From Craterostigma plantagineum (lineage: Eukaryota; Streptophyta; Magnoliopsida; Lamiales; Linderniaceae): 64,000 nucleotides of DNA. The notes under the pieces were generated by a model, which made no database searches, had not been told where the DNA came from, and saw nothing but the letters and a program-made list of their open reading frames with translations. Every line of letters starts with the position of its first letter. The stretch's first letter is position 1. Positions 23,753-34,580 of this stretch are shown in pieces. The stretch covers positions 18,580,001-18,644,000 of the forward strand of contig JAPQWV010000005.1 of assembly GCA_027422505.1 (NCBI GenBank), given 5' to 3'. Both the position numbers and the translations under genes were made by a program.

Positions 23753-24365
23753 TTTATTTTTTATTTTAATTACAAAAAGCTACTAACGGAGAAGGATGAA
23801 CGGCATTATGAGAGTGAGACTATCTTGAATTGATTTGATTTGATTTAATATACTATAAACAAGGCAACTGGATTTTCATATTTCCCACAAAAGATGCCGT
23901 AATTGTTGATGTCTAAATGTCGGCAGGGTGAACTAAAAATAGTGAGAGTGAGGTAAGCCTTCTTTTATTACATCATGAAAATTGAATACTACCTAGTAAT
24001 AATAAATAGGGAGTTACTATTCACCGCCCCTTTTTACTTGTTACTGCCCCTTAAAGGGATGGAAAAAGACCTTTTTGCCCTTATGATATTTAAAATAATT
24101 TAAAAAGAGAAAACAATAGAGATTTCTATTTAAAGTCCTTTTCCACACAACACTTTACAAATCATACATCAAAATCAAACTAAAAACAGAGAAAATACTG
24201 AAATCGCAATGATCGCCGTCAGGGACATGGAAAGGGAAAGGGTCTGTTATCGCGAATGGTAAGCAAATTGTCGTAAAAATCAATAGTACGTAGATGAATT
24301 ATCGAAATGGGTCGCAATTGTTTGAAAAAACGGCCGATCGAACGCGATTCCGGGTCGGATTTCGG

Positions 24366-24620
24366 CACCGACCGAAACACAATTTCGGTCGGCACAGTGC
24401 ACGACCGAAACATAATTTCGATCGTGCACTGGGACGACCGAAATCATGATTCGGTTGTGGCTATGCCGAACGAAACATGATTTCGGTCGTTGTTGTCCCG
24501 ACCGAGATCATGTTTCGGTCGGCATAGCCACAACCGAAATCATGTTTCGGTCGGGACAACAACGACCGAAATCATGTTTCGGTCGTGCTAGTACCGACCG
24601 AAATTATATTTCGGTCGCAA
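24366..24620. repeat. Left palindrome array of the PMD MULE
   Basis: Eight consecutive units of the form GACCGAAAnnnnnnTTTCGGTC, about 30 bp apart. Spacers between units are also mirrored: GCTATGCCGAAC...GTCGGCATAGC and GTTGTTGTCCCG...CGGGACAACAAC. The array therefore forms nested larger palindromes. ORFs across it are not genes. Confidence 0.85.
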
Positions 24621-24984
24621 TTTTTTTTTTTAATATGTTTTTATTTGCAGACCAGGGGTGGGAAGTCCCTACTCGGAGGGAGCAGTAGATCCCCTCCGTT
24701 GGAGGGATCTGGAGAGCGTCACACGAGGACGCGAGGCGTTGATGCATCCGTTCGTAGAGAACGGGAGGAGAGGCGGCAGCGAGCGGCTGCTTCTCAGTCC
24801 GTACATGCGGATTACGATCCGCATGCGGATCATGGTGTGGAGGATGATGCAACATCGTTTTTTATGACATCCGACGACGATGTCGTACCGGCCTCCTCAG
24901 GTTATTTTCTTCTCCTCTATAAACTGACTTAAGATGTCGTGTATTAATTAACGATAAATAAGTTAAATTTATTTTTGCATTATT

Positions 24985-25883
24985 CGTGAATAATGAAATA
25001 GGGAGCAAGCGCTCCAGGGTCGTAGATGACGATTCCTGGAGGGTGCAGGGGCCACGGCCCGGTGGTCCATATGATGACGAGGTGATCCCTAGTTATCTGG
25101 GGCACATCGCGCCCCGCATCTGGATGGGTGAGGGAGAGGCCCCTGCTAAAGTGCGAGCAGCGGGCGTTAGTGCTTGGGAAGCTAAAGGATTGGTACCTCC
25201 AATTCCCGCCGGAGACGCAGAGCCAGATCGATGGCACGGGGCTTAGGCACCTCACAGATGACATGGTGGGTCACTTGGACCAGCCTCTTCTGTGCGCTTT
25301 TGTGGAGCGCTGGCATCCAGACACGAACACCTTCCACATGCCATTTGGGGAGATGACGATCATGCCCCACGACGTCGAGCACATCCTCGGATTACCGATC
25401 GAGGGCGCGACGGTGTCGGGCACCCCAGACGGAGCCGATGGGCAGATCGCGGCGAGGGAGATTATGGGCATCTCCGCGGACGCGCTCAGGGATTCTTGGA
25501 GAGGCGGTGGGCTTGCGATTAATGACGTGATGCAGCGAATGCGGGGTGGTCAGCCGGTGGGGTTCCAGGCCATCGCTTGGCTGTGGATTCTATTGGGGTC
25601 GATGCTCTTCGTCGACAAGAGCGGGAACCGTGTGAAGCCGGACATCATGCACGAGTTCTACCGCTCGTTGCCCTCTGCTAGTGGGTACTCGTGGGATTCG
25701 GCCGCTCTCGCATACCTATATCGCCAGCTTGGCATGGCAAGCAGGGCGGATGCGAGGGGATTATCTGGGTGCCTCTCATTATTACAGGCGTGGATCTACG
25801 AGTACTTTCCATGCTTCCGCTTCACCTGTAGAACGCTATTTTCAGGATTAGATGTGCACCCGCGTTTGAACATTAAGAGATAG
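24985..25883 (+). pseudogene. Plant mobile domain (PMD) protein, transposon-borne, truncated
   Basis: Two overlapping frames join into one protein of the PMD/MAIN-like family: IPSYLGHIAPRIW in one frame, then RERPLLKCEQRALVLGKLKD and FVERWHPDTNTFHMPFGEMT in the next. They are separated by an apparent extra G near 25124-25126. The block GEMTIMPHDVEHILGLPIEG is the most conserved part of PMD. PMD occurs in host genes such as MAIN and in MULE and Ty3 elements; its biochemical role is unclear. The C-terminal part usual for the domain stops after YEYFPCFRF. An upstream exon may lie at about 24650-24900. It is convergent with the transposase and overlaps its 3' end. Confidence 0.75.
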
Positions 25884-27840
25884 TAGTACCTGTCTCCGTA
25901 GTAGATCGAGACCGCTTCACAGACGATGATGACGTGCGACCCTGACTGCTACGACTGGTACTGTTGCGCCCTCCGCTGCGTCCACCCCTTGGGATTGAGT
26001 ACTCCCAAGCACTTCGATCCCGCTTCGTCGAGTTTTTCTTCTTCGGCCGACCTTTTACAGACGTCTTAACATCAGGCTCATTCCACTCACGGGCGTCGGG
26101 TACAGGTGTTCGTGGACGACTCGATGGAGGCCACGCATAACGGCGATATCACGGGTTTCTGCCTCACGCACGAGATCGTATAAGTAATCCCGATCAGAAA
26201 TACCGGGAATTATTCCATCGTCGATCGAGAGTGTCCTCCAGAAGTCGTGCAAGCACTCTGCAGCAACTGGGTAGTTGTTGTCGACACATTGCTGGAGCTC
26301 GCACGCACATGGGAGATGGTGGGTACGTCGTACCACACATCCGCACGCGGAGTACACCTCATCCGACAACTCTTTGGCACGCATCATCTCAGTTCCCATT
26401 ATAGATATTGAATAGTGTGAAACCCTGTACAATATGGTGTGGAATGGAAATCCTGAGTTCCCAATAGGTCGTTTCGAGCGGGACTCCTCCAATGCCTGCA
26501 TGTCAACATAAAACAATTATTAGATAAGTGTTTCGTTTGACACGTAATAATAATTAATTTACCTTTCTTATGCGATTCAGTTGGTTCTGAATCTGGTCGT
26601 GCACCTTCACCCACACGGTGTCAAGAGACCCAGTGGCCGAGTTCAGCCATTGCTTCAGCTCGCTGTGAGCACTCTCCACACGACATGTAGTGGTGTTCCC
26701 GAAATGAAGCACCTGGTTCGTCCAAGCTTTGGCGAACTTCTCCTTATGCACCAACCATGTCTGTTCAACGTACTTGACGATAGCGGAGTCGGCTACCCAA
26801 CGCAGACGCATGTCAGTCACTGCCTGCTCGTACGCGTCTATCGTCGGAGCTTCCATGACTGCTTTCCAGGCCTTATGCGTGACGTGAGCTGCTGTCTTTT
26901 TGTTCTTCCCCGTCGTCCAATAAACTTTGTTCTCCACGTCCTTATAGATATGCCACGTGCACAACATATGGTGAGAATCTGGAAATACTTCCTCTACGGG
27001 TCGAAGAAGACCCAACTCACGATCAGTCACAATCGCCGAAGGGTAGACACCTGGCCCCAGAATATCCCGAAGGGACTGCAACACCCACTCATAACTTCTC
27101 TCCGTCTCGTCCTTCATAATGGCAAACCCACATAGGAAGTTCTGATTACAGGGAGTCATCCCTATAATCTCAACTAGAGACATCTTGTACCTGTTGGTCT
27201 TGTACGTAGAATCGATCCCAATAAAGTACGGATACGTCCTCACCAGTGCAAGTGAGTCCGGGTGTGCGAGAAAAACATGCATCAGCGCATTAGTCTCGTC
27301 GTCTCCCAGGGCTTGAACATAATATCCGGCGTGTCTGGCCTGGTGCATCCTGGCTCACCACGTCTCGGCCCTCAGAATAGTCTTTCTTCAAACGATCTCG
27401 ATAATTATATATGTGCCTGATCGTCGCGTTATCTTCTGCGTGTCGAGCCCTCATCGCCGAGAGGATATGAGCTGGTTTCGCCAGCGCAGCAGTCATTTCC
27501 TCTACAACCTTCATTGCCTAGCGACTTAACCCACTAGTCTGGCGGTGTCCCTCGGGATACTGTATCAGGGGGTGATTGTGCGTGGATTTCTCAGGTGGGC
27601 CCGTACGAATGTACCATTCCCTAGTCATTGGATCCTCCTGAGCTATGACTAGAAAAGGACACCTGCACTTGTTCGACTTCGAAACCCTCTCCAATTCGTC
27701 CTCGTTGCCTCTATAACGTTCTCCGCGAGAACATCTAATGTATTTTTTTTACCGCATTTCTTATGCGACGAAATAATTACCTCGAAACCCAGAGCAATAG
27801 CGACGCATTTCGCCCAGTTAATGGCTTCCACGTCGGTCTC
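25880..27840 (-). pseudogene. MULE transposase (DDE type), frames broken
   Basis: Order on the minus strand: N-terminal zinc-finger DNA-binding part (CVAIALGFEVIISSHKKCGKK, later THNHPL); catalytic core with first Asp in FIGIDSTYKTNRY, second Asp in AIVTDRELG, CTWHIYK, and the Glu in CRVESAHSELK; then a SWIM-type CGC...HLPCAC finger (26290-26350); and a basic tail with VKGRPKKKNSTKRDRSAWE. The frame is broken near 27350 and 26100 by single-base shifts, and a TAG interrupts GLSR*AMK near 27516. All three acidic residues are present, so the protein was functional until recently or the breaks are assembly errors. Confidence 0.8.
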
Positions 27841-27918
27841 AAATCGACCTCCTACGCGAAAATGCTCACTGTAGTCTACCCCGTCGCCGATCTCATCGTC
27901 TGAAAAAAAAAATTAATT

Positions 27919-28110
27919 ACGGAGCCGAAATACAATTTCGGCTACTTTAGCACCGACCGAAACATGATTTCGGTCGGTTCAGTCCCGACCGAAAACTTTT
28001 TTCGGTCACCTCAAGGCTCGACCGAAATTATTTTTTGGTCCGGCATCGAAGTGACCGAAATAGTGATTCGGTCGGGACTTTTCCGGCCGAAATTATGTTT
28101 CGGTCGGGAC
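27919..28110. repeat. Right palindrome array of the PMD MULE
   Basis: Six units of the same GACCGAAA...TTTCGGTC palindrome as in the left array, about 30 bp apart. The centres differ between units while the arms are kept. Confidence 0.8.
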
Positions 28111-28624
28111 TTTTTTGGATCGATTCCGAATCAAGTTCGATGATTCATCTACGTACGAACGAATTTTACGAGAATTTGCTTACCAGTCGTGCGAATAGAC
28201 CCTTTTTCCTTTCGTCGATCCATTGCGATTTGAACTTTTTTTTGTTTTGTTTGAGTCTGATTTGAATGTTTGATTGTGATATGAAAATTGTTGTCTGCAA
28301 AAGGATTTTAAATAAAAAATTTTATTCAAAGGGCAAAATTGTCTTTTTTCAGCCCTTTAGGGGGCGGTGACTAGGAAAAAGGGAGCGAATAGCAATCCAG
28401 TAATAAATATTACCATCTCTATTCATACTTCATAATAAAGATAGGACAAGCGTGACAACCACTCTGATCAAAATCTTCCCCTTTTATCTTCCTCTGTTCT
28501 CTGTTTTCTTTGGAAATGAGCTCAGTATATCTCACCAATTCATATCCACACACAGAGAGAGAAAGAAGCTAATGAGGTTCCCTTTTCTTCCTTTCTCTTC
28601 TTTTCTTGTGTTACGAACAGAGCT

Positions 28625-28626
<2 letters not shown>

Positions 28627-28669
<43 letters not shown>
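28627..28669 (+). repeat. (GA)n tract in the cyclin 5' leader
   Basis: An uninterrupted GA run of about 43 bases ends 28 bases before the start codon at 28698. Such tracts in plant leaders can bind BBR/BPC proteins; a role here is only possible. The length is likely polymorphic. Confidence 0.8.
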
Positions 28670-28670
<1 letters not shown>

Positions 28671-28697
28671 AAACCCTTGTAAGAAAGTAAAGAAACA

Positions 28698-30058
28698 ATG
28701 GCTGTTGACCAAAATGCACAGAAAACCCTGTTCGATGCGCTTTACTGTGAAGATGAAAAATGGGCCGAGCTTGAATATGATGATGACGAAGAAAGCAGTG
28801 AATGTGGAAGTGAACTAACCTTAATCAGAGACAGCCCACACATTCTCTTGCACGAGCAAGATTTGTTGTCATGGGACGATGAAGAACTTCAGTCTCTGTT
28901 CTTGAAGGAGAAACAGACTTGTCTCACTGCAAGCTCGCTTCTTCAAGTCCATTCGCTCGCTAGAAAAGTAGCCGTTGAGTGGATCCTCAAAATAAACTCC
29001 CATTATGGATTCTCGGCTCTGTGTGCGGTTCTTGCAGTGAACTACCTCGACAGATTCGTGTCTAGCGTGAGTTTTCAGCAAGACAAGCCATGGATGATGC
29101 AGCTTGTCTCTGTTTCTTGCCTCTCTTTGGCTGCTAAAGTTGAAGAAACTTATGTTCCTCTGCTCTTAGACCTTCAAGTATGCTTTCCACTTACTCTATT
29201 ATTACGACTGAAGACTTCACTTTGATACTGAGAATGTTGTCTGAAATCGCAGGTGGAGGGAGCAAAGTACGTGTTTGAGGCCAAAACCATACAGAGAATG
29301 GAGCTTTTGGTGCTTTCGACGCTCAAATGGAGGATGAATCCATTGACTCCACTCTCATTCGTCGACCATATTGTAAGAAGGCTTGGCATCAGAAGCCATA
29401 CCCACTTTGAGTTTCTCAGAAGCTGCGAAAATGTGCTCCTCTCTGTTATATCAGGTGAGCACATTCATCAAGATTTGGTGTAATAATGCATCACTATCAA
29501 GATTCGTTGTAATAACGTATTGCATTGCAATCACAGATTCAAGATTCGTACTTTATCCACCATCTGTTATGGCAACTGCTGCGATGCTTTATGTAATACA
29601 TCAATCTGTCGAGCCTTACAGCGCCGCCATGGACTATGAAAACAAGCTTTTTGCCGTACTCAAAGTTTGCAAGGTGTGGAAGATTTTTAATATAATCTCA
29701 TTCAAATCTTCGAATGTGATGATGATTAGTTTTTTCTTTCTTCCTCTTTCGCTTTTTACAGGGAGAACTTGAGCAGTGCTGCAATCTCTTTCCCGACAAG
29801 GTTTATAACCCCAAAAAGCGCACGTTTTGCCAAGAGTTCATCGCCGACGACAGCCCAAGAAACTTAATGGATTCATGTTTATTCAGTTCTGATGACGACG
29901 AGAGTTCATCAAATGATTCGTGGGAGGTCGCCGAATCATACATCACCTCACCACCACCGTCTCCGGCGGCGGCGTCCCACTTGAGCAAGAAGAGAAGGGT
30001 TCAATTTCCTTGCATGGTCTGCGTTGATTCTGCTATTACAAAGCAGCAGCCCACATGA
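28698..30058 (+). CDS. CYCD3: D-type cyclin, CYCD3 group
   Basis: Four exons: 28698-29177, 29253-29454, 29537-29673, 29762-30058; 371 residues, all in phase. It partners A-type CDK to phosphorylate the retinoblastoma-related protein and drive G1/S. The cyclin N box runs from about residue 80 to 190 ([50 protein letters not shown]), and the C box follows ([30 protein letters not shown]). The tail is Ser/Pro/acid-rich, consistent with PEST turnover. The RB-binding motif near the N-terminus reads LYCED, not the usual LxCxE. The 5' leader has a long GA tract. The exon 1-2 boundary after LLLDLQ is the usual one. Confidence 0.95.
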
Positions 30059-30483
30059 AATAAAAATCCAATCTTTATCCTCTTCATTACTGTCGTTATT
30101 ATTATTACAACAATTATCAATCATCAATGGTTGTTGCCCTTTGGGGATTCAAGTACTACGACGAGAAGCGAGAAAGGTTTCAAATTGCCAGTTGTGGTAA
30201 ATCATTCATCAAGAGAAAAGAAACAAAGAAAGTCGGTATTGGCAATTAATTTGAGAGATAGAGAGAGACAGAAATGTAATGAAGAATATCTTTGGCTAGT
30301 GTTTCTCTATTTATGTAAAGACATATATTTTGTTCCCTTTAGTCGCTTTCAAGGCACCTGCTACTCATATATATACGTATTTAATGTTCGCAATCATATA
30401 CTAAGGTGGGGGGATCTCTTAATCTTTTTCATCATACATGCGGTAAAGAAAATATTCTTGACTTGCATGTGAAGGGAAAATAG
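30059..30483 (+). other. 3' UTR and downstream of the cyclin gene
   Basis: AT-rich, with several TTATTATT stretches soon after the stop codon. No independent gene is seen. Confidence 0.4.
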
Positions 30484-31184
30484 TAGGGCTGGAGAAATAT
30501 ACCGAAATACCGATATACCGTCCTTATCGTACCGTAACGTACCGAAAATATCGAAAATTTTGGTATACCGAAGTTTTTGGTAAGGTATGATACCGTACCG
30601 AAAATTTTCGGTACGGTAAAGGTATGAAAATTTTAAAAATTAGGTATACCGATTATACCGAAATACCGAAATACAATTTTTTTTTTAATATTTTACATAT
30701 ATATATACACACCTAGATATATTATATTATTTTAAAAATATAAAATGGATAAAAATATTATAAGGATCTTAATTAATTTATTTGGCCCATAAATTATTAA
30801 CCATACCCAACTTTGTGGTTATATGAAGTTCTTCGTCTCTAAGGAGATTGACTAAAATATAATTTTATGAATTAACAATCTTTTTATTTTGAAAATTTTA
30901 GTATTAATAATCCATCTTATTGGGGCCTAAGGAGTTTGAATTGACTAAAAATTCGAAAACAACAAATTAACGAGTTACGAGACGCATGGTAAAACCCTCC
31001 GTGTGAATGGTATAGAAGGTATGATACCGATACCATACCGAAATTTCGGTATGATACCGTATCGAAATTTAAGGTATACCGAAATTTTGGTATGGTATTG
31101 GTATGACTTTTTTCGATACCGAAATTTCGGTATGGTATACGGTATCACAGTTTTGGTACGGTATACCGTACCGAACCACCCCTA
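30484..31184. mobile_element. hAT MITE built from GGTA/CCGAAAT repeats, copy 2
   Basis: The same family as 17075-17965, in the opposite orientation. The ends are TAGGGCTGGAGAAATATACCG and, reverse-complemented, TAGGGGTGGTTCGGTACGG. The flanks carry the perfect 8-bp duplication GAAAATAG (30476-30483 and 31185-31192). It is 701 bp. The shared central segment (CTAAGGAGTTTGAATTGACT, equivalent to the other copy's complement) confirms the relationship. Confidence 0.88.
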
Positions 31185-32088
31185 GAAAATAGATATCAAT
31201 AAGCAAAAAAAAAAAAACAAAAATCTAGTTAAAAGTTGAATAAAGAACATGAATTGATGATGAGGTGTTTGACCTAGAGATACGAGCCATTTCCAATCTT
31301 TCTCTTTTCATGGCTTTGGTCTGCCTTCGATGAAGGTTTCAGGTGACAATAGTCTTCTTTTTACATGCTGAAAACCGTAGTTTCTTGGTACCTACGATGT
31401 AGCTATAAAACTAAATGCTTTTCCAATAAAATATGATAAATTATAGTTGGGGTGCTTTTGACCTAGAACGATGTTAATGTAATGTAACGAGAGATGTATC
31501 TAAGTTAATAGCATCAGGCTGCGTTTACCTTGACAGATTGAAAAAATGAGACAAAAATATCATTGGATTATTAATCACAAGTGCTATAAGGATCACTTGT
31601 TTAGTTGCAAATTATGTGTTGGATAAGTTTAGTATTACTTGTAAAATTTCAGATTTAACCTTTAACTCAACAATACATAGTTTATAAAAATAATTATCCC
31701 TATGAATATCGAAAAATTACATATCAATTTGATCGACATGAAACAAAGAATAAATTGGTGTTTTTTATTTATTTTTATCATATAAATGACATGAAATAAT
31801 TAAGATAAGGTGGAATAAAGAAAGGTATTTTAGTCTTTTTGTAATAATATTGACTCGATTAATTATACAAGGCCAACCCATGGAATGAATTATATCGGGC
31901 TTGTGGGATAATAATAGCGGGCCGATGTTTTATTGCGGGCTTTAATAAGTGGAGTTTATCTATAGTGAACGGTATTGCACCGGATAATTAACTATTTAAT
32001 AAATAATTAAAAATAATAATTAACCACCCACTATGAAGCAAACCACCATGTTAAGCTCACTATGAAACTTTATATATACTAGTACTAT
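31185..32088. other. AT-rich intergenic region
   Basis: No gene seen. The segment TTATCTATAGTGAACGG near 31957 could be the 5' end of a plus-strand Helitron whose CTAG 3' end is at 32410-32413; this is speculative. Confidence 0.3.
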
Positions 32089-32339
32089 CTGCACACTCTA
32101 TGCGTGTACTTAAATAGAATTGTTTTAATTTTAATTTTATTTATAATTTATGTTTAGTAGATGAAATGCAATTTTTATATAAGGAAAATAATGAGTAGGA
32201 GTGTAAGTACAATTACTAAAAATTGAGGGGTTAAATATGATAATTATTTTATTAATGAAATTAGAAATAGAGAGGTTAACTTGTAAATATTTTACAGACC
32301 AAAATAGCAGTTAATAGCCACCCTCACCCTTAATATAGA
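32089..32339 (-). mobile_element. Short Helitron, same family as 345-902
   Basis: The minus-strand 3' end is CTAG|T (32089-32092), with the hairpin GTACACGCATAGAGTGTGC just inside. The 5' end TCTATATTAAGGGTGAGGGT matches the family, including the shared GGTGGCTATTAACTGC and GGTCTG. About 251 bp, non-coding. A further plus-strand 3' end (hairpin GTGCGTTACAC, then CTAG|T at 32410-32413) lies directly downstream. Confidence 0.6.
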
Positions 32340-32945
32340 ATATATATACATATTAAGTAAATAGTTTTGACTAATTTTTTTATAACATGTGCGTTACACG
32401 GACAAAAGACTAGTTAGTATTTCTTTACGTGTATATAAGAATTGTATATGCCTAGGGTTGTATTGTAAATTGTAATGCCATTTAAAGCTCCGTTTTTTTA
32501 GTGGATCCAATTGTAATAGTTTGCTTTTTTGATATACAAGCCACGTAATATTTTGTACTATCGTGTAATGATTTAATCGAATGAAAAAAGAATGTATTTG
32601 ATTTCAGTTTATACAATCGTTCGGTTAATATACATTCTTCAAAGATTTGTTGATCCAAAGTGGTCAAACCGTTCGTCATATTTTTTATTTAAGTATTCTA
32701 AAGATAAACTTGTATATTTTTATTTATAATTCTTCATGCACTCATACTCCCATGTGTTTTGGTCAACACGAGAACAAAGATGGAAGGCAAAATGATCATG
32801 AATGTGATTACTTGTGTACATATCTTTGACCTTAGTAATTGATTGCTAGTTATGAATATATATGATCGAGCGTGAGATAAATTGAATAATAAAGTAAAGC
32901 CACAGTAACCACAAACATAACGAAATCATTTTTTTTCTTCGAAAA

Positions 32946-33193
32946 CTAGTTTCTTGCCCGTGCATTGCACGTGCCATAATTATCTATAATTATTTTGTCA
33001 ATTATACAACTTAATTAACCATTTTCAATTAACTAATTAAGGAATTGATTTTTGATACATGGGTAGTTTTTTTAGAAAGTGGGGTGTGGGGTGGTTTTAT
33101 CAACGTGTTAAGACATAATTAATTTTAAAAAAATTAATGGGTATGACACGTGTCAATACCACAAGAAAACTGCATTTAAATGTATATATAGGA
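32946..33193 (-). mobile_element. Short Helitron of a second family
   Basis: The minus-strand 3' end has the hairpin GCACGTGCAATGCACGGGC, then CAAGAAACTAG, with T following (32945 is A on the plus strand). The 5' end TCCTATATATACATTTAAAT is preceded by A, so the A|T insertion rule is met on both sides. 248 bp, no ORF. Confidence 0.65.
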
Positions 33194-34544
33194 TATGTCA
33201 AGTGGTCCGTCGTGATATTTATATATGAATAGGTCATGAGTTCGATTTCAAACTTTGACTTTCGATATTTCTGAAGACTTTGACACGAAACGCATGAGAA
33301 AGTAAGATAAGTTTGCTCGAAGTCATGGTTGTTTCATAACCAAAGGAACTACGATAATATTGAGAGGGAACTTCGACAAAAAAAACTAATATATTTGTTA
33401 AACGGAAAATAATTCCTATCCTTGATGATAATCTATTAATCATAAGTTCCAGTTACGATTCATTTTATGAGATTTTAAGTGTTTAGTTTTAGTCAACCGT
33501 AATAATTGAAGAAAAAATGAAGAGGTCCAAAAAATGAAAGTAATAAAAATATTAATTTGTTGTAAGGTGTATTGTCCCCCACACAATAATTGTTGCATAA
33601 TGTATGATGTCTTGAGATCTTTACCACATACATATTAGACTTTCCTTTTTGACCAAATTTATATGATAATAATAATTTTTTTTTTCCACATTGCATGTTG
33701 TTTCTACTGATATTAAATATTGGTGGAATTCTCACCTTTTCTACTAAAATCTTTTTCTGGTCTCCTTACAGCTGTAAAGCTGTAACAACCATAAATTGTC
33801 CATCTTTTCTTTGTACCTTCTAATTTATTAAATTATAAAGATATCTAAATTTAAATTATACACAATTGATTTATATCAACTAATGAAAATTGTTAGATAG
33901 GCATGTTTTGGGATGATGTTGTGTAAATGTCGTATTTAACCATAAATATTATTTAAATGATTAAGTAATATTTTTAAGATGATATTTTACGTGATAATGA
34001 TATAATATTTAATTATCGAAGTTTTAGTTTTCAAGCATTATTTTGTTATTATTTTATATAATTAGTTTTTTATTTTTAAATTACTAAAATATTTTTAATA
34101 CTTAATAGTTATGTAATTCAAATACAGGTAGTGGTAATAAGGTAGAATGTAAGGGTATTTTTTGTCCGTAAATTTTTTTGAAGGATCACCCGATTACCGT
34201 TATGTAAGATCACCTAGCTTTTTGAGATGATCAATATCACCCTCTTTATCACCTAGGTGATCTGTCATTCCAGTGATGGCTCACTAGATTAAAACAAACA
34301 CATTGATAGGACATGGAAGAGAGGATCACTATTATTATTATCATTATCATTATTATTATTAATGTTGTTATATAAATATGTTCATACTCGACCCAACAAA
34401 TATTCTTTTAAATTATTTGAACCGGGTTATGTCCGTAGGCATGAAGAAATTTTATACTCTACATGCATCTAAATTTTCAAAAAGAGCAAGTGTATTGCCT
34501 TTGCCAAAGTAATTATGAAAAGGATATATATTTATGCATAAAAT
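33194..34544. other. AT-rich intergenic region with minor repeats
   Basis: No gene seen. A tRNA-like GAGTTCGATTTC B-box match lies near 33238. ATCACCTAGGTGAT (about 34249-34262) is a 14-bp palindrome among several GATCACC copies. ATT/ATC trinucleotide repeats lie at about 34328-34362. Confidence 0.35.
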
Positions 34545-34580
34545 ACTATTATTTTTTTTTTTGAAAGTAAAATTGTTATT

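Larger units (their letters stand above)
24009..28400. mobile_element. 4.4-kb MULE with transposase and plant mobile domain gene
   Basis: A perfect 9-bp duplication, TAATAAATA, flanks it (24000-24008 and 28401-28409), diagnostic of Mutator-like elements. The termini GGGAGTTACTATTC and CTGGATTGCTATTC (reverse complement) are imperfect inverted repeats; a second matching block around CACCGCCCC and CCTTTAGGGG or CCCTTAAAGGG follows inside. It holds a plus-strand PMD gene, a minus-strand transposase gene, and a palindrome array near each end. It lies between PTEN2 and the D-type cyclin. Confidence 0.88.

Noticed and set aside
28035..28265. 76-residue plus-strand ORF beside the cyclin gene
   Set aside because: Runs through the right palindrome array and TIR of the MULE; no protein similarity.
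33186..33290. Possible third SINE or tRNA gene
   Set aside because: B box GAGTTCGATTTC is fair, but the upstream A-box candidate has at least two mismatches and no cloverleaf can be drawn.
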